Assembly (NCBI GenBank): GCA_019918135.1
Contig: WBZZ01000090.1
Span: forward strand, 1 to 64,000
Reading direction: 5' to 3'
From: Paulinella micropora
Taxonomy: Eukaryota; Cercozoa; Imbricatea; Euglyphida; Paulinellidae
DNA: 64,000 bases
This document shows, one piece after another, positions 39,211-48,639 of this stretch. The translations under genes were made by a program, and so were the position numbers. Positions within the stretch are counted from its first letter, which is position 1; every line of letters begins with the position of its first letter. The notes beneath the pieces were generated by a model, which did no database searches, had not been told where the DNA came from, and saw only the letters and a program-made list of their open reading frames with translations.

Positions 39211-39592
39211 GGCCTGGCGTCCACGAACTCCCACCCCCAGCGGCAGCGAGGTCGGGAGGCACCGGCGCCGATCCCACACTGGGTGGCTTGTGGCGCGGGC
39301 CTCGGGGGAGGCCGGGGGCGCCGCCCCTCCTCGCCGGGGAGGGAGGGGCCCCCCTCTCCCACCCGCCCCCTTCCGCTCTGTTTCTCCTTTCCCCCGCCTA
39401 GTCCACACCCCTTCCGCTCTGTTGCCCCCTCACCCCTTTCCCCCCGCGCGTTCCTTTCCCGTCCCTCCCCTGCCAGGCTCTCCCCCCAGGCTGGCCTCTT
39501 ACCTACCTAGGTAAAGAGATAGCCAGGGCAGGAGAGCTCCGAAAAGAAAACCCCGCCAGCGGCTGGCGAGCCCGGACGTACACGACCCCGTC

Positions 39593-41003
39593 ATGAATGA
39601 CATTCTTTTGGCCACCGCCGCCGGCGCACTCGAAACCCTGAATCGCACTAGCCTCCCGGCCAATGCAATGCTCGCGGCCGACACCTGCCTGTCGTGCTCC
39701 GCGCGGGCACAGCTGCAGGCCATGGGCGTGGCTACCTGCAGCAACGGCATGGTAGAGTCTTTGGATTTTGGCCACGAACAAGCGTCGCTGCTGGGCTTCG
39801 AGTCCCTGTCCAGCTTTGAACATTACACCAGCTTTGTCACGCTGGCCCCCCTCACCATTCTACTGGTGATGTACTGCCTGCGCCTGTGCAGCGGCCGCGC
39901 GGCGCTCGCCTGGGCCAGGAACGCCAAGGAAGAAAAGATCTACGGCATTATTACGACGTACCAGAAGGAGGAAACGGTAGGGGGCTGCCTGCTGTTCCTG
40001 GCGTTTATGGCGGGTCTGGCCTGGTCTTTATGGCGGGTCTGGCCAGGTCGTCCATCACCTTCTTGTCCGTCCACCTGAGCGGCATCGGCCTCCCCGCGGG
40101 CATGCTGCGCTGGGGGCCCAAGGGCACTCCGAACACGGTGTTCTCCTTGTACGCCATCCTCGGGCTCATCATGGTAGACTGGAGCGTCCTGATGGTGGCC
40201 CGCGCCCTGCAGTCCATCGGGCGCGACGCGTTTATGATCTTCAAGGGCCTAGCGCACCTAGCCATCTCGGCCATCTACTGCATCATGTACAGCTGGCTCC
40301 CGGAAGCCCAGAACGGGGTGGCGACCGTCCGTCTGCTGGGGGCGACCGCCATGGTGGCCTCCTTGGTGTACATGTTTTTCATACCCTACGAGCTCTGGGT
40401 CTATGGCTCCGACCGCGACGCGGTCCGCCTGCTAGAGGTGATGAAGGCCAAAGAAGGCAACGCCTTCAATACCCAAGGCCTAGTCAGCAGATGGGGCAAC
40501 CTCTTCCCGGGTTGGTATGCATACTCGCGCAGGTCGGCATACCTGACAGTGATGCACGAGAAGAACGTTGGCGCGATGTCCGACCTGGTCTTTATGGCGG
40601 GTCTGGCCTGTCAGTACGCGGGAGGAAGCAAAAACCACTGGCTGCAGTTCGCCTTGATTGACAACCACCACTGCGTCGGCTACAAAATCCTGTTTGTGGC
40701 GGCGGCACCCTGGGCCTAGCGCTCTTTGTGTACGCGCTCTTCTTGCTGTGCGTGGAGGAGGGCACTGCGTACATCTTCTGCTGCCCCAACATCCACAGCG
40801 AGGAGCAGAACTCGGATCTGTTGGCCCTGCTAGAGATGGAGCAGCACACGTTGACGGGCCCGGACAGCCTCGAGAGCATCCTGAAGAAATGCAACTGTCG
40901 GTACGCGGTGGTAGCGCTTACTACCCTGGCGAGGCAGATGCAGCCGCCCCTTCAGGGGGGAGTGCCCGTGAATGCAACGCACACTGTCTTCCGCTTCCAG
41001 TAA
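39593..41003 (+). CDS. Multi-pass membrane protein, native full-length locus (frame broken)
   Basis: Starts MNDILLATAAGALETLNRTS at 39,593. Hydrophobic segments: SFVTLAPLTILLVMYCLRLC, VGGCLLFLAFMAGLA, VFSLYAILGLIMVDWSVLMV, LAHLAISAIYCIMYSWL, LLGATAMVASLVYMFFIPYE, a later one around FVYALFLLCVEEGTAY, and a soluble tail (IHSEEQNSDLLALLEMEQHT). A 23-bp direct duplication at 40,004-40,026/40,027-40,044 throws the frame off in this copy only. A second break near 40,700 (GGCGGCGGC) occurs identically in the two downstream copies. From base 40,072 onward the gene lies in the 9-kb tandem unit. About 7-8 spans, family unknown. Confidence 0.7.
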
Positions 41004-41481
41004 AGCGCCCCTTCCCCGGCCGCCGCAGGGAGGAGGCGGTGCGGCGGGGGCACGGGGCGGGAGGGCCGGAGAGACAGACAAAGAGAGAGAGAAAGAGAGA
41101 AGAGAGAGAGGGCGGCGGAAAGGAAGCTGGGTATGTAGGTAGGTGCGTGTATGCGAGTAGAGCCCCGTGCCCCCGCGCAAGCTTGATGTGTAGATTAAAA
41201 CTTGGTCGCGGCCAAAGTGTGTACTGCTCCCCCCCCCCCTCCTGCACTGGGGCGCGTGAAGCCGGCCGGCCGGCGGGTGCAGCACGGACAGCGCTCTCCC
41301 CGTGCGCGGCGTGCACGCGCCCCCCCCCCCCTACCGGACTAGGCTCCGGTGTCCGACAAGCTTCCCCGGGCCGGGCGGCGGAGCGACGACGGACCGCAAT
41401 GGGCCTAAGCCGGTAGCAGTGTGGGTGTTTTAATGAGTGTTTCGGCCTGTGCACAGCCGGAGGAGGAGCAGCTAGCCCGAG
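41004..41481. other. Intergenic: (GA)n tract, ATTAAA signal, C runs
   Basis: AG-rich simple sequence at 41,073-41,112, ATTAAA at 41,194-41,199 (possible 3' signal for the membrane-protein gene) and C tracts near 41,231 and 41,322. No gene seen. Repeated at 50,022-50,496 and 59,056-59,532. Confidence 0.6.
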
Positions 41482-42149
41482 TCACTGCCGGCGCGCCAGT
41501 AACTCCTTTGCGCCTCCGTCAGCAAGAATTCCCAGACGTACACCGCCACGGCTATCGCCACTTGGCTCTCGGGGGAACGTCCTGTCCTGTGCCAGGGCTT
41601 GCTGGTACAAAGGCCAGCTGGTGGGCAGCTCGCGGCCCACCAGACAACCGCCCCGGCGCACCACCAGGTAGCCGGGGTGCAGGAGGGTACAGTGCGTGGG
41701 CTCAAAAGTGCCGTCCGGCCTCTGGAGCGAGGGCGGGAGCGGCTCGCGAGCCCGAGCATGCCACAGACGACTGACCGACCCCGGCGGCCCCTGGACACAG
41801 CCCCTGTGCACAAAGACTTGTGTACCGAGTTGGCTTAGAAGTGTGGCCACCCCAGCAGTCACCAACGGTGGCGTACTGGGTGGTGGCGTACTGGGCGGTC
41901 GCGTACTGGGCGGTCGCGTACTGGGCGGTCGCGTACTGGTGCGCAAGCGGGGGGGGGGGGGGGTGCTTCTCGTGAGCTAGAGCTCGAGACACCCACCATT
42001 AATGCGGCTGCTAGTGATCCCGGACGCCCCAGGCCGTCCGCCAGAGTGGCACACGCCGCTCTGCTGTTTGTGCCCGCCTGCTGATGTACGCGCGCACGCA
42101 CCTGGACACACACCTTACTCTCTCTCTCTCGCGTGCTCCTGTAGACCAT
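41482..42149 (-). CDS. Small unidentified protein with (PPSTR)n and a poly-proline tract, copy 1
   Basis: From ATG at 42,149 (MVYRSTRERESKVC). The N-terminal ~55 residues include an SSSSS stretch. Next comes a poly-Pro run encoded by the G15 homopolymer at 41,949-41,963, then pentapeptide repeats RPPST from the 15-bp DNA repeat. A ~115-residue globular end follows (LLSQLGTQVFVHRGCVQG, THCTLLHPGYLVVRRGGCLV, ending ELLARRQ). Whether the two halves are in frame depends on the G-run length (15, 19 and 18 in the three copies). No family recognised. Confidence 0.55.
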
Positions 42150-42311
42150 GCCAGTGACGACGAGAGCCCAGGCCAGACTCCGGCAGGCGCCCCCCAGCAG
42201 CCACGGCGCAGCGCGCCACGGCGCAGCGCGTCCTCACCACACCCGCCCACCCAGTACGCGACCGCCCAGTACGCCACCGCCCAGTACGCCCCCCCCCCCC
42301 CCCCCCCCCCC
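41870..42311. repeat. Inverted arrays of GGTCGCGTACTGGGC flanked by G15 and C23 runs
   Basis: Left arm 41,871-41,940 has five 15-bp units; right arm 42,249-42,288 has about 2.7 inverted units. The 40-bp right arm matches the left arm 39 of 40 after reverse complementing. The loop is ~310 bp. The same structure occurs in copies 2 and 3 with different homopolymer lengths. Confidence 0.85.
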
Positions 42312-42628
42312 GCGCGGCACACCCTGGGGCACGCGCGGGCGGAAGGCCACCCCTCCCCCCCGTACGGCGCACCCTGGGGCACGCGCGGGGGAGGGAGGGA
42401 AACCCCCCCCCCCCCCCGCGTGCCGGCCCGGCCGGTGTCGCGTGGCGGGGCGCGCGTGCGTGGCGTGCGCCCCTGGCACGCGTGTGAGAGGGGGTGCGCC
42501 CACCCCCACGTGCCCGGGTCGCGCGCGCACGCGCTCTGAAACCGCAGCACACGACGCGCCTCCCCCCCTCGTTACTCACATTTTTGCTCTTCGGGACAAG
42601 CCCCCAGACCACCAGCACTCCGCCTACT

Positions 42629-43294
42629 ATGCTAGCCCTCACCCCCAACGCTGCTCCCAAGGCCCAGGCGCCGCCAGCCACCGCTCCCGTCGACGCCGAG
42701 TACGACCCCGCCCACCCGGCCATGGACACCACCGACGATCACCAGCAGCCGTCGCCTGCCTCTGCGCCGGCCGAGGAGAACGCCAGTGTCCTGTACGCCG
42801 CTGTCTTGGCCCTGGACGAGGGCTCACAAGCCCTGGGGACACGCGACCTGCGCCTGCTCCCGCGCCCACGCAATCCCAGCACCCGCGAACTCCGGGAGGA
42901 CATCCACTGGGGGTGCAGATCAGCACTGGCCCACAAGCGCTACTCAAGACGAAAGGCGGCTACGTCAGGCGCCTGGCTCGGCCACGCGCTACGCCTACCC
43001 CTGGCCACGCGGCTAGACCAGTACGTGCCGGATCCCACGGAACAAGACACTGCCTTGGTTACTTGGGTGCTCGGTGTGCTGACGGTGGTGGCGGCCGCAC
43101 AGCAGAGGTACCAACAGTGCATGGCCGCTGAAGTCGTCAGCGGTGGGCGCCTCCACGCCGACGTGCACCGGCTGCACGAGGACATGCGCAGGTTCTGGGA
43201 ACAGCTACGGAGCGGAGCCAAAAACGAGCTCCAGCAGCCCGGCAGCTACGTGCTCCGCTTGCCTGTGCCCAAGAGCTTGCCTGTGACCCACTAG
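42629..43294 (+). CDS. Unidentified 221-residue protein, copy 1 (intact)
   Basis: ATG at 42,629 (MLALTPNAAPKAQ). Residues 1-50 are Ala/Pro/Asp-rich and disordered. The rest is helical (SVLYAAVLALDEGSQALG, LVTWVLGVLTVVAAAQQ, LHADVHRLHEDMRRFWEQLR) and ends PVPKSLPVTH. One hydrophobic helix could be a membrane span or a buried helix. No family recognised. AATAAA lies 58 bases after the stop. The stop is followed by repeated GCTAG. Confidence 0.75.
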   Translation: MLALTPNAAPKAQAPPATAPVDAEYDPAHPAMDTTDDHQQPSPASAPAEENASVLYAAVLALDEGSQALGTRDLRLLPRPRNPSTRELREDIHWGCRSALAHKRYSRRKAATSGAWLGHALRLPLATRLDQYVPDPTEQDTALVTWVLGVLTVVAAAQQRYQQCMAAEVVSGGRLHADVHRLHEDMRRFWEQLRSGAKNELQQPGSYVLRLPVPKSLPVTH

Positions 43295-43351
43295 GTAGCT
43301 AGCTAGCTAGAGCGAACCAGGAACTAGCTCTGTCTGTAAAATTGTACTCTA

Positions 43352-43357
43352 AATAAA
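43352..43357 (+). terminator. AATAAA poly(A) signal, copy 1
   Basis: CTCTAAATAAAAAAGATT, 58 bases past the stop of the 221-residue gene. Conserved in copies 2 (52,378) and 3 (61,407). Confidence 0.6.
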
Positions 43358-43854
43358 AAAGATTATTCATGGTGTTGGACTTGTCACTGCACGCGGTTCA
43401 CTGACTAGCGGCCGGCAGGGGCAAGGACTGGCGACCCGGAGAATCGACCGGGGGAAGACCGGCAACCCCGCGAACGGAGAAGGGGGGGGGGGAGGGAAGA
43501 ACGCCGCCCTCCCCCCGTACCTAAAGTTTAGCTAGTAGTGCCGCGATCTGCGGGTCCAGATTGGGGGAAGCCGGCAAGCTCGGTGTTTTCGGCAGCTGGT
43601 GTAAAGTTCACCGGGATCTGGATTTACTAAACCCAAAAAAAGTTATCAATACTTATCGTAAGCTCAGTACTTGCAAGAGATCTTGGAATCGCTTGCGAGG
43701 GCGGTCGCCCCGGGGGAGGGGGTTTTGTCAATTTTGTAAAAAAAAAGAAATTCTGTTCGACTAGGACCACACAGTCACGCAAAGCTAACGCTATCTCGGA
43801 ATTACCATCACTGGTGTCTTCCCCGGCCTCAAACAGGCCACCCGCCAGCCGTTG
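43358..43854. other. Convergent intergenic region, no gene seen
   Basis: Less GC-rich than its surroundings in its second half (TTATCAATACTTATCG). 43,760-43,795 (GACTAGGACCACACAGTCAC) is closely similar to the 3' flank of the zinc-finger gene at 14,950-14,979, which shows that the two zinc-finger loci share a duplicated flank. Confidence 0.6.
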
Positions 43855-45977
43855 CTACGGCGGCGCTGTCGCGGTGGTCTGCCGGTCGTAGTACAGGTAG
43901 ATGAGCGACAGGCCCGGGCGGCCCGCGACTTCCGGGACGCGACCGCCCTGTAAGTCCACCAACAAGCGCTGTAAGCGTTCGAACCTGGCCGCCAGCGGCG
44001 GGTCGTGCAGCACGCAGTCCACCTCGAACCAGTGCGGGTTGAAACGAATGTACACGACTGGAAGGTCCCGGAGGTTAGGGTTGGCGCGGAGCGCCGTGCT
44101 GATCTCGAGCATGCGTCCAAGTTCGCACCGGTAACGCCGGTGCGCGAGTTCGTCGTTGCACAGCAGTAACAAGCAACGGCGGTCCGCGGGCAGCGACTGA
44201 AACTCGAGCAGGTGGAAGTCGGGCCGCGAGCTGACGGCGCCCTCGAGCCTCGGTGTGAGATGTGAATCGCAGTGCTTGTACACAATAGCATTTGCAAAGT
44301 CGCGATCAAACGCCCAGTCCTGGGCAGTGAGAAACTCCGCCAACTGTTGCTTGCTCTTGAAGCGCTTGGCGATGCCTTCTTCGGTGTGGCACCGCTGCAC
44401 GTGGTTTTCTAGCATGCGCTGCGTCTTGCAGCGCGTGATGCACTGCAGCAGGCCCACACCTACCTGGAACTTAGCAGTGCTGAACGACGCAAAAGCGCAT
44501 ACGTGCTGCCATTTCTTGCTTTCTTCGTGTTGCTGCGAATGCACCTTTAGATGATCATTCCGGAAGAAGCTACGGTCGCATTCGTCACATTTGTATGGCT
44601 TCTCACCCGAGTGCACACGCTTGTGCTTAAGCAAATTTGCGCCGTCTGAAAAGCTCTGAGCACATTCGCCGCACTGGTAAGGCTTTTCGCCGCTATGCGT
44701 GCGAACATGCATCCTAAGGGCACTAGCCTGCGTAAAACGTGCAAGGCAAACCTTGCAAGCAAAAGGTCTTTCTTCACTGTGTATGCGCAGATGCAGCTGG
44801 AGATAATCAAGTCTACCAAAACGTGCGTTGCACTCGGACCAGGCAAAGCGCTTCTCACCACTGTGACTACGTTTATGTTTCGTGAGCTCGTTAGATTGTG
44901 TGAAGCACGCGACACACTGGGTGCAGGCATATGGCTTCAAGCCGCTGTGAACGTACAGATGCGACTTAAGCGCGCTCGATTGCGCAAAACGGGCGTTGCA
45001 CTGGACGCAGGCATATGGTTTCTCACCGCTGTGTGTACGAAAATGTGTTGTCAAGTTGCTACGGTGCGCAAAACGGGCGTTGCATTGGACGCAGACAAAT
45101 GGTCTCTCACCGCTGTGTGTACGTAGGTGCGACTGAAGGTTTTGGCGTCTAGAGAAACTCTTATTACACTGCTCATAAACAAATTGCTTTTTCATCGCTA
45201 GTTGTTGTTTCTTGGTTTTCTTCTCTTTTTCTATTAAAAATTGACCTTCCTTTGTTTCCATTCTCTGTTCTGTGTGCTTTGTTTCTTGGCCTACATGCTG
45301 TTTTCTTTTTTTGGGTGTATATTTCGTTGCACCATCAACCGCCGTCTCCGCACGCTCAGAAGGAGCGGCAGTCATCTGTTGTTCTTGAAATTCTGCGTGC
45401 CGCGCGCACAGCGTGGGCCACCCACGGTCCCTGGCCACGGTCGCTAGCGTGGCTAGGTTTTCGTGTTCGTAGCAGCTTTCGCACGCCGGCCTGTCTGCAG
45501 AGGCCTGGCCTACGCGCCATTCTTTGAACACCAAGCGTTCGTTATTGACTAATTTAAAACTAACCCCATAATGTTCAAGCATCCGAGTGCCCGCCTTTTT
45601 CTCCACGAACGGCTCAGCGTTGGCCAGGCGCGCCAGCCAGAGCTGGACCGCGGACGAGGCTGGTAGCGTGCAGTGTTCGTCGAGCCGCTGGCGCCTGTGG
45701 CTCGGGCTGCCCTCCGCAGCCGCTAGCCGCCGCTTCTTCCTGGGCGGTGCTTGCGCGCGTGAGCAGTACAAAGCCTGAAACGCAGGCGGCGCGAGTCGGC
45801 CACGCGACAACGGTTGCGGCGCACGAAGCACCGCTCGCACGCGGGCCGGTCATCATCGTCTCCGGTGCGGCAGAACAGCCCCCCCTCGCGCACGCACAGG
45901 CTCGCGTCACCTAGGGTCGCCAGCGTTTCGCGGCCGCCGTACTGCCTCACAAAGTGTCGCACGGCGCGGCTGTCCAT
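43855..45977 (-). CDS. C2H2 zinc-finger protein with possible nuclease-like C-terminal domain, copy 1
   Basis: About 707 residues from MDSRAVRHFVRQYGG at 45,977. It has the same two CxxC...LCxxH modules as the paralogue at 14,975 (ACERC...LCTAH, ACESC...LCARH), a Lys-rich linker and eight C2H2 fingers. Two fingers are degenerate (FVYEQC and FAWSEC have lost a Cys). A conserved HVQRCH...FKSKQQLAEFL...FDRDFANA block follows. The C-terminal ~160 residues (RPDFHLLEFQSLPADRRC, RRYRCELGRMLEISTAL, LPVVYIRFNPHWFEVD, LSLIYLYYD) resemble the predicted endonuclease-like tails of zinc-finger proteins in algae and giant viruses, with RPDF and CE..RM elements but without the usual ECDE form. One break near 45,740 is shared by all copies. 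The gene is notably less GC-rich than its neighbours. Confidence 0.72.
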
Positions 45978-46186
45978 GCCTCCTCCCTGCCCTGGCTGCT
46001 CTTTTTTCTGGCTTCGGGGACGCAGCGCGGCGCTGGGAAGAAAGCGTGGGCGGGCACCTAACCCCGCCGCTGCCTCCCCGCCCGGGAGGGGGGCACCCGC
46101 CAGACGCCGGGCGGGGGGGCCGGACCCCTCCCTGCCGCTGGCCCCCCTCCAGGGTGCCCCGCGGCCCCGACCCCCTCCCCTGCCAC

Positions 46187-48049
46187 TTAGCACGAAGCAG
46201 GGGGTGCGGGATCCGCGGGCTGCCGGGCCGTGGGGGGCGGCCTGCCTAAGGGGACAAGTTGCCCACGCACCGCCGCGCCCGCCCACTCGGCCCACAGGCC
46301 GCCTCCGCCGTCGCCGGCCGCCCCCGCGGGTTCGTGCAGCGGCAGGGCGAGCACCAGCGGGCGGTCCGCGTCGCGGGTCGGGGGCGGCACGCGGAGCCGG
46401 CCGGCCTGCGCGGCGCAGCGCAGCACGTGGCGCGCAAAGGCCCGGACGCGGTCGGGTCGTGTGCCGCCGGGCAGGGCCGGGCGGGTCCATGGCCCGGCCA
46501 GCACGTCCAGCAGCCACAGCGCGCTCCCCTTGCTGTCGGGCACCCCCCACACCAGCAGCGACGTGCCGGGGGCCAGGACCACGTCGTGCAGCGGCGTGGA
46601 CGCCCGGCACAGCAGGTCGTGCAGGCGCGAGTTCTCGGCGGCCTGCCCGGCCAGGCGCCCGGCCCACTCGTCCACGCCCGCCGGGTCCAGGGCGGGGACC
46701 CGCGCGGCCACGAAGCCGGGCGGGCCCGGCAGCGCGGCCGCCGGCGCCAGGAAACAGCCTTCGGGGCTGGCCCACAACCAGGCGCGCACGACCCCGCGGC
46801 CGCTGGCACGTGGACCGCGGCGGCCCCGCCGCCGGCCGCCGGCCGCACGGCGCAGACGTAGGCCCACAGCGGCGCCAGAAAATTGAGGTCGGGCGGCGCC
46901 GTGGGCCGCAGGCCCTGCAGGGCCTGCAGGACCGGCAGGGTCGCGCGGGCATGCAGGCTGGGGTCCGCCAGCGGCGCCCGCCCACCGCGGCCGCGGCCGC
47001 GGGCAGGCACTGCTGCGCGCACCGGGCCAGCCGGGCCTGCCAGTCCTGGCGCCGCCACCGTTCATCTTCCGGCAGGGGCTTGCGGGCGCCAAGCTCGCGC
47101 TCCACCAGGGCCGCGCGCTGGCCGGGGCCGGCGGGCCCCTGGCACGCCAAGTACGCCTCGGCGTTGGCGGAGCGACTCGCCACGGGCTTCACCACACACC
47201 ACTCGTCGAACGCGAGCGCCGCGGCGGCCAGGGCCAGTTGCGACGTCACGCCCAGCCAGCCGAAGAACTTGCACACCAGCAGCGCCCGGCGCCTGTCTTC
47301 GCCCGCGGGGCCGTCGGCCGACAGCCAGTGCGTGCCCAGCAGCAGCTGCGCCGCCAGCAGGCACACGCCCCGGCGCTCCTGGTCGGCCGCCTCGGGGCGC
47401 CCCCGTCGCCCAACACCAGCGTGCAGGGCAGGCCCCGGTCCCGCAGCTGCTGCGCCCACGCCAGCCGCAGGCGCGCCACCGCCTCGGGACGCCGCAGGTC
47501 CGTGTCGTCGGCGCACGCTTGGTCGAGCAGCACGTTGGTCAGGTCCGGCCCCCCGGCGCTGCCCCACGCGCGCAGCAACGGGTCGTACCGCTGTTGGGCG
47601 TGGGCGAGCCCGTCCACGTGCTGCACAGGAACAGCGTGCCGTGCGGCCGGTGCGCGGCCAGCGCCTGGACCCAGCAGCCCGGCCCGCCGCACAGGTCGAC
47701 CGCCGCGTTCTCGGCAGCAGGCCCAGCGCCGCCGTGATGGCGCCCCCGAACGACAGGTCCAGGCCGCGCAGCTTGCACGCCCCGCGGTTCAGGTCCGACC
47801 TCTGCCGCGACAGCTCGGCCGGCAGCTGCACGTGCGCGAGCCTGGGGTCCAGCTTGTCGCGCCAGGCCCGGCCGGCCCGCGGGACCGGGAAGCGCTCGAA
47901 CAGGGCGCACAGCCGCTCGCACGCGACCGCGTGGGCCCAGTCCGTCCACGACTCTAGCAGGAGGCGCTGCGCCGCCCCGCGTCCGCCGCCGGCGGGGGCC
48001 ACAGCGTGTGCCACCGGTCGGCCGCCAGCAACAGCAAACAGTCTTCCAT
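46187..48049 (-). CDS. CMTR1-like mRNA cap 2'-O-methyltransferase (RrmJ/FtsJ fold), copy 1
   Basis: About 620 residues from the ATG at 48,049. RrmJ-type enzymes methylate the ribose 2'-OH of the first transcribed nucleotide, turning cap 0 into cap 1, which helps translation and hides viral mRNA from host sensors. Matches in order: DLNRGACKLRGLDL (first catalytic Lys), VDLCGGPGCWVQALA (SAM loop), ADDTDLRRPEAV, TLVLGDGG (catalytic Asp), LLVCKFFGWLGVTSQLAL, then CVVKPVASRSANAEAYLAC (second Lys and Glu). Order and spacing follow CMTR1. The C-terminal third (WLWASPEGCFLAPAAALP, TPLHDVVLAPGTSLLVWG) may be a guanylyltransferase-like domain, as in CMTR1. Frame breaks near 48,010, 47,400, 46,970 and 46,790 are shared with copy 2; two further single-base losses near 47,590 and 47,710 are private to copy 1. 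Confidence 0.8.
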
Positions 48050-48639
48050 CCTCCTCCGGAGGTCGCCCCGCGCGCTAGGCGTAGTGGCAGATACCAGCGC
48101 TCTCGTGCTCCGTAGCCCACTGCCGGGAGTGGGCTGGTGGAGAGCACGGGGGTGAGAGGACGCCGGCAAGCGAGCGGCCAGGACCGGCGGCCGGCGCCAG
48201 CAAAGGGATCGCAGGAAGAGGGTCCTCCTCCTCCCCTCAAGCCCCCTGCCCTCTTCCGCCTTCGCGGCCCCCCCTCCCCCCTGGGACGGGGCAAGGGGGG
48301 GGGGGGCCGGGGAGTGGAGGCAGGTGGCCGCCCACCCTGCCCTCTTTTCTTTCCCCCCCCCCCCGCCCGGGGGGGGGGGGCGGCGGGGAGGATGTGACAC
48401 TCCCGAGGGGGGGGGTGCATCGTGCCGCACCCCCTACCCCTCTCTGAGTGCACGCCGCGTGCCGGCCGCGTGCCCGGGCCGTGCCGGCCCCGGGGCGAGC
48501 GGGGAGCAGGCGGGGGGCGCCCCCCTCCCCCGTCATCTTCCCGCCCCCCCCGACGGCTGCACCCCGGCGCCTCCTCCCCCCTGCGTGTGCACCGAGCGGC
48601 AGAGAGGGGTAGGCAGCACATTTATCAGCAGGCACAGAG
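48050..48639. other. GC-rich spacer with G/C runs, no gene seen
   Basis: Alternating C and G homopolymers (48,297-48,306, 48,353-48,364, 48,370-48,379, 48,408-48,415) whose lengths differ by one or two bases from the copy at 57,077-57,671. Confidence 0.65.

Noticed and set aside
39593..41003. Microbial or viral rhodopsin
   Set aside because: A VDW in a third-span-like position and a Lys in YKILF near the last span are suggestive, but the TP motif after DW and the usual retinal-lysine context are absent and span lengths do not fit.
42148..43131. Plus-strand gene starting MPVTTRAQARLRQ at the shared CATG
   Set aside because: It mirrors the RPPST repeats of the minus-strand gene and then follows homopolymers and an off-frame path through the 221-residue gene. 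I keep it only as part of the inverted-repeat finding.
46046..46190. Separate small genes downstream of the cap methyltransferase
   Set aside because: Only short GC-rich frames between two minus-strand genes; no start, family or conserved feature.
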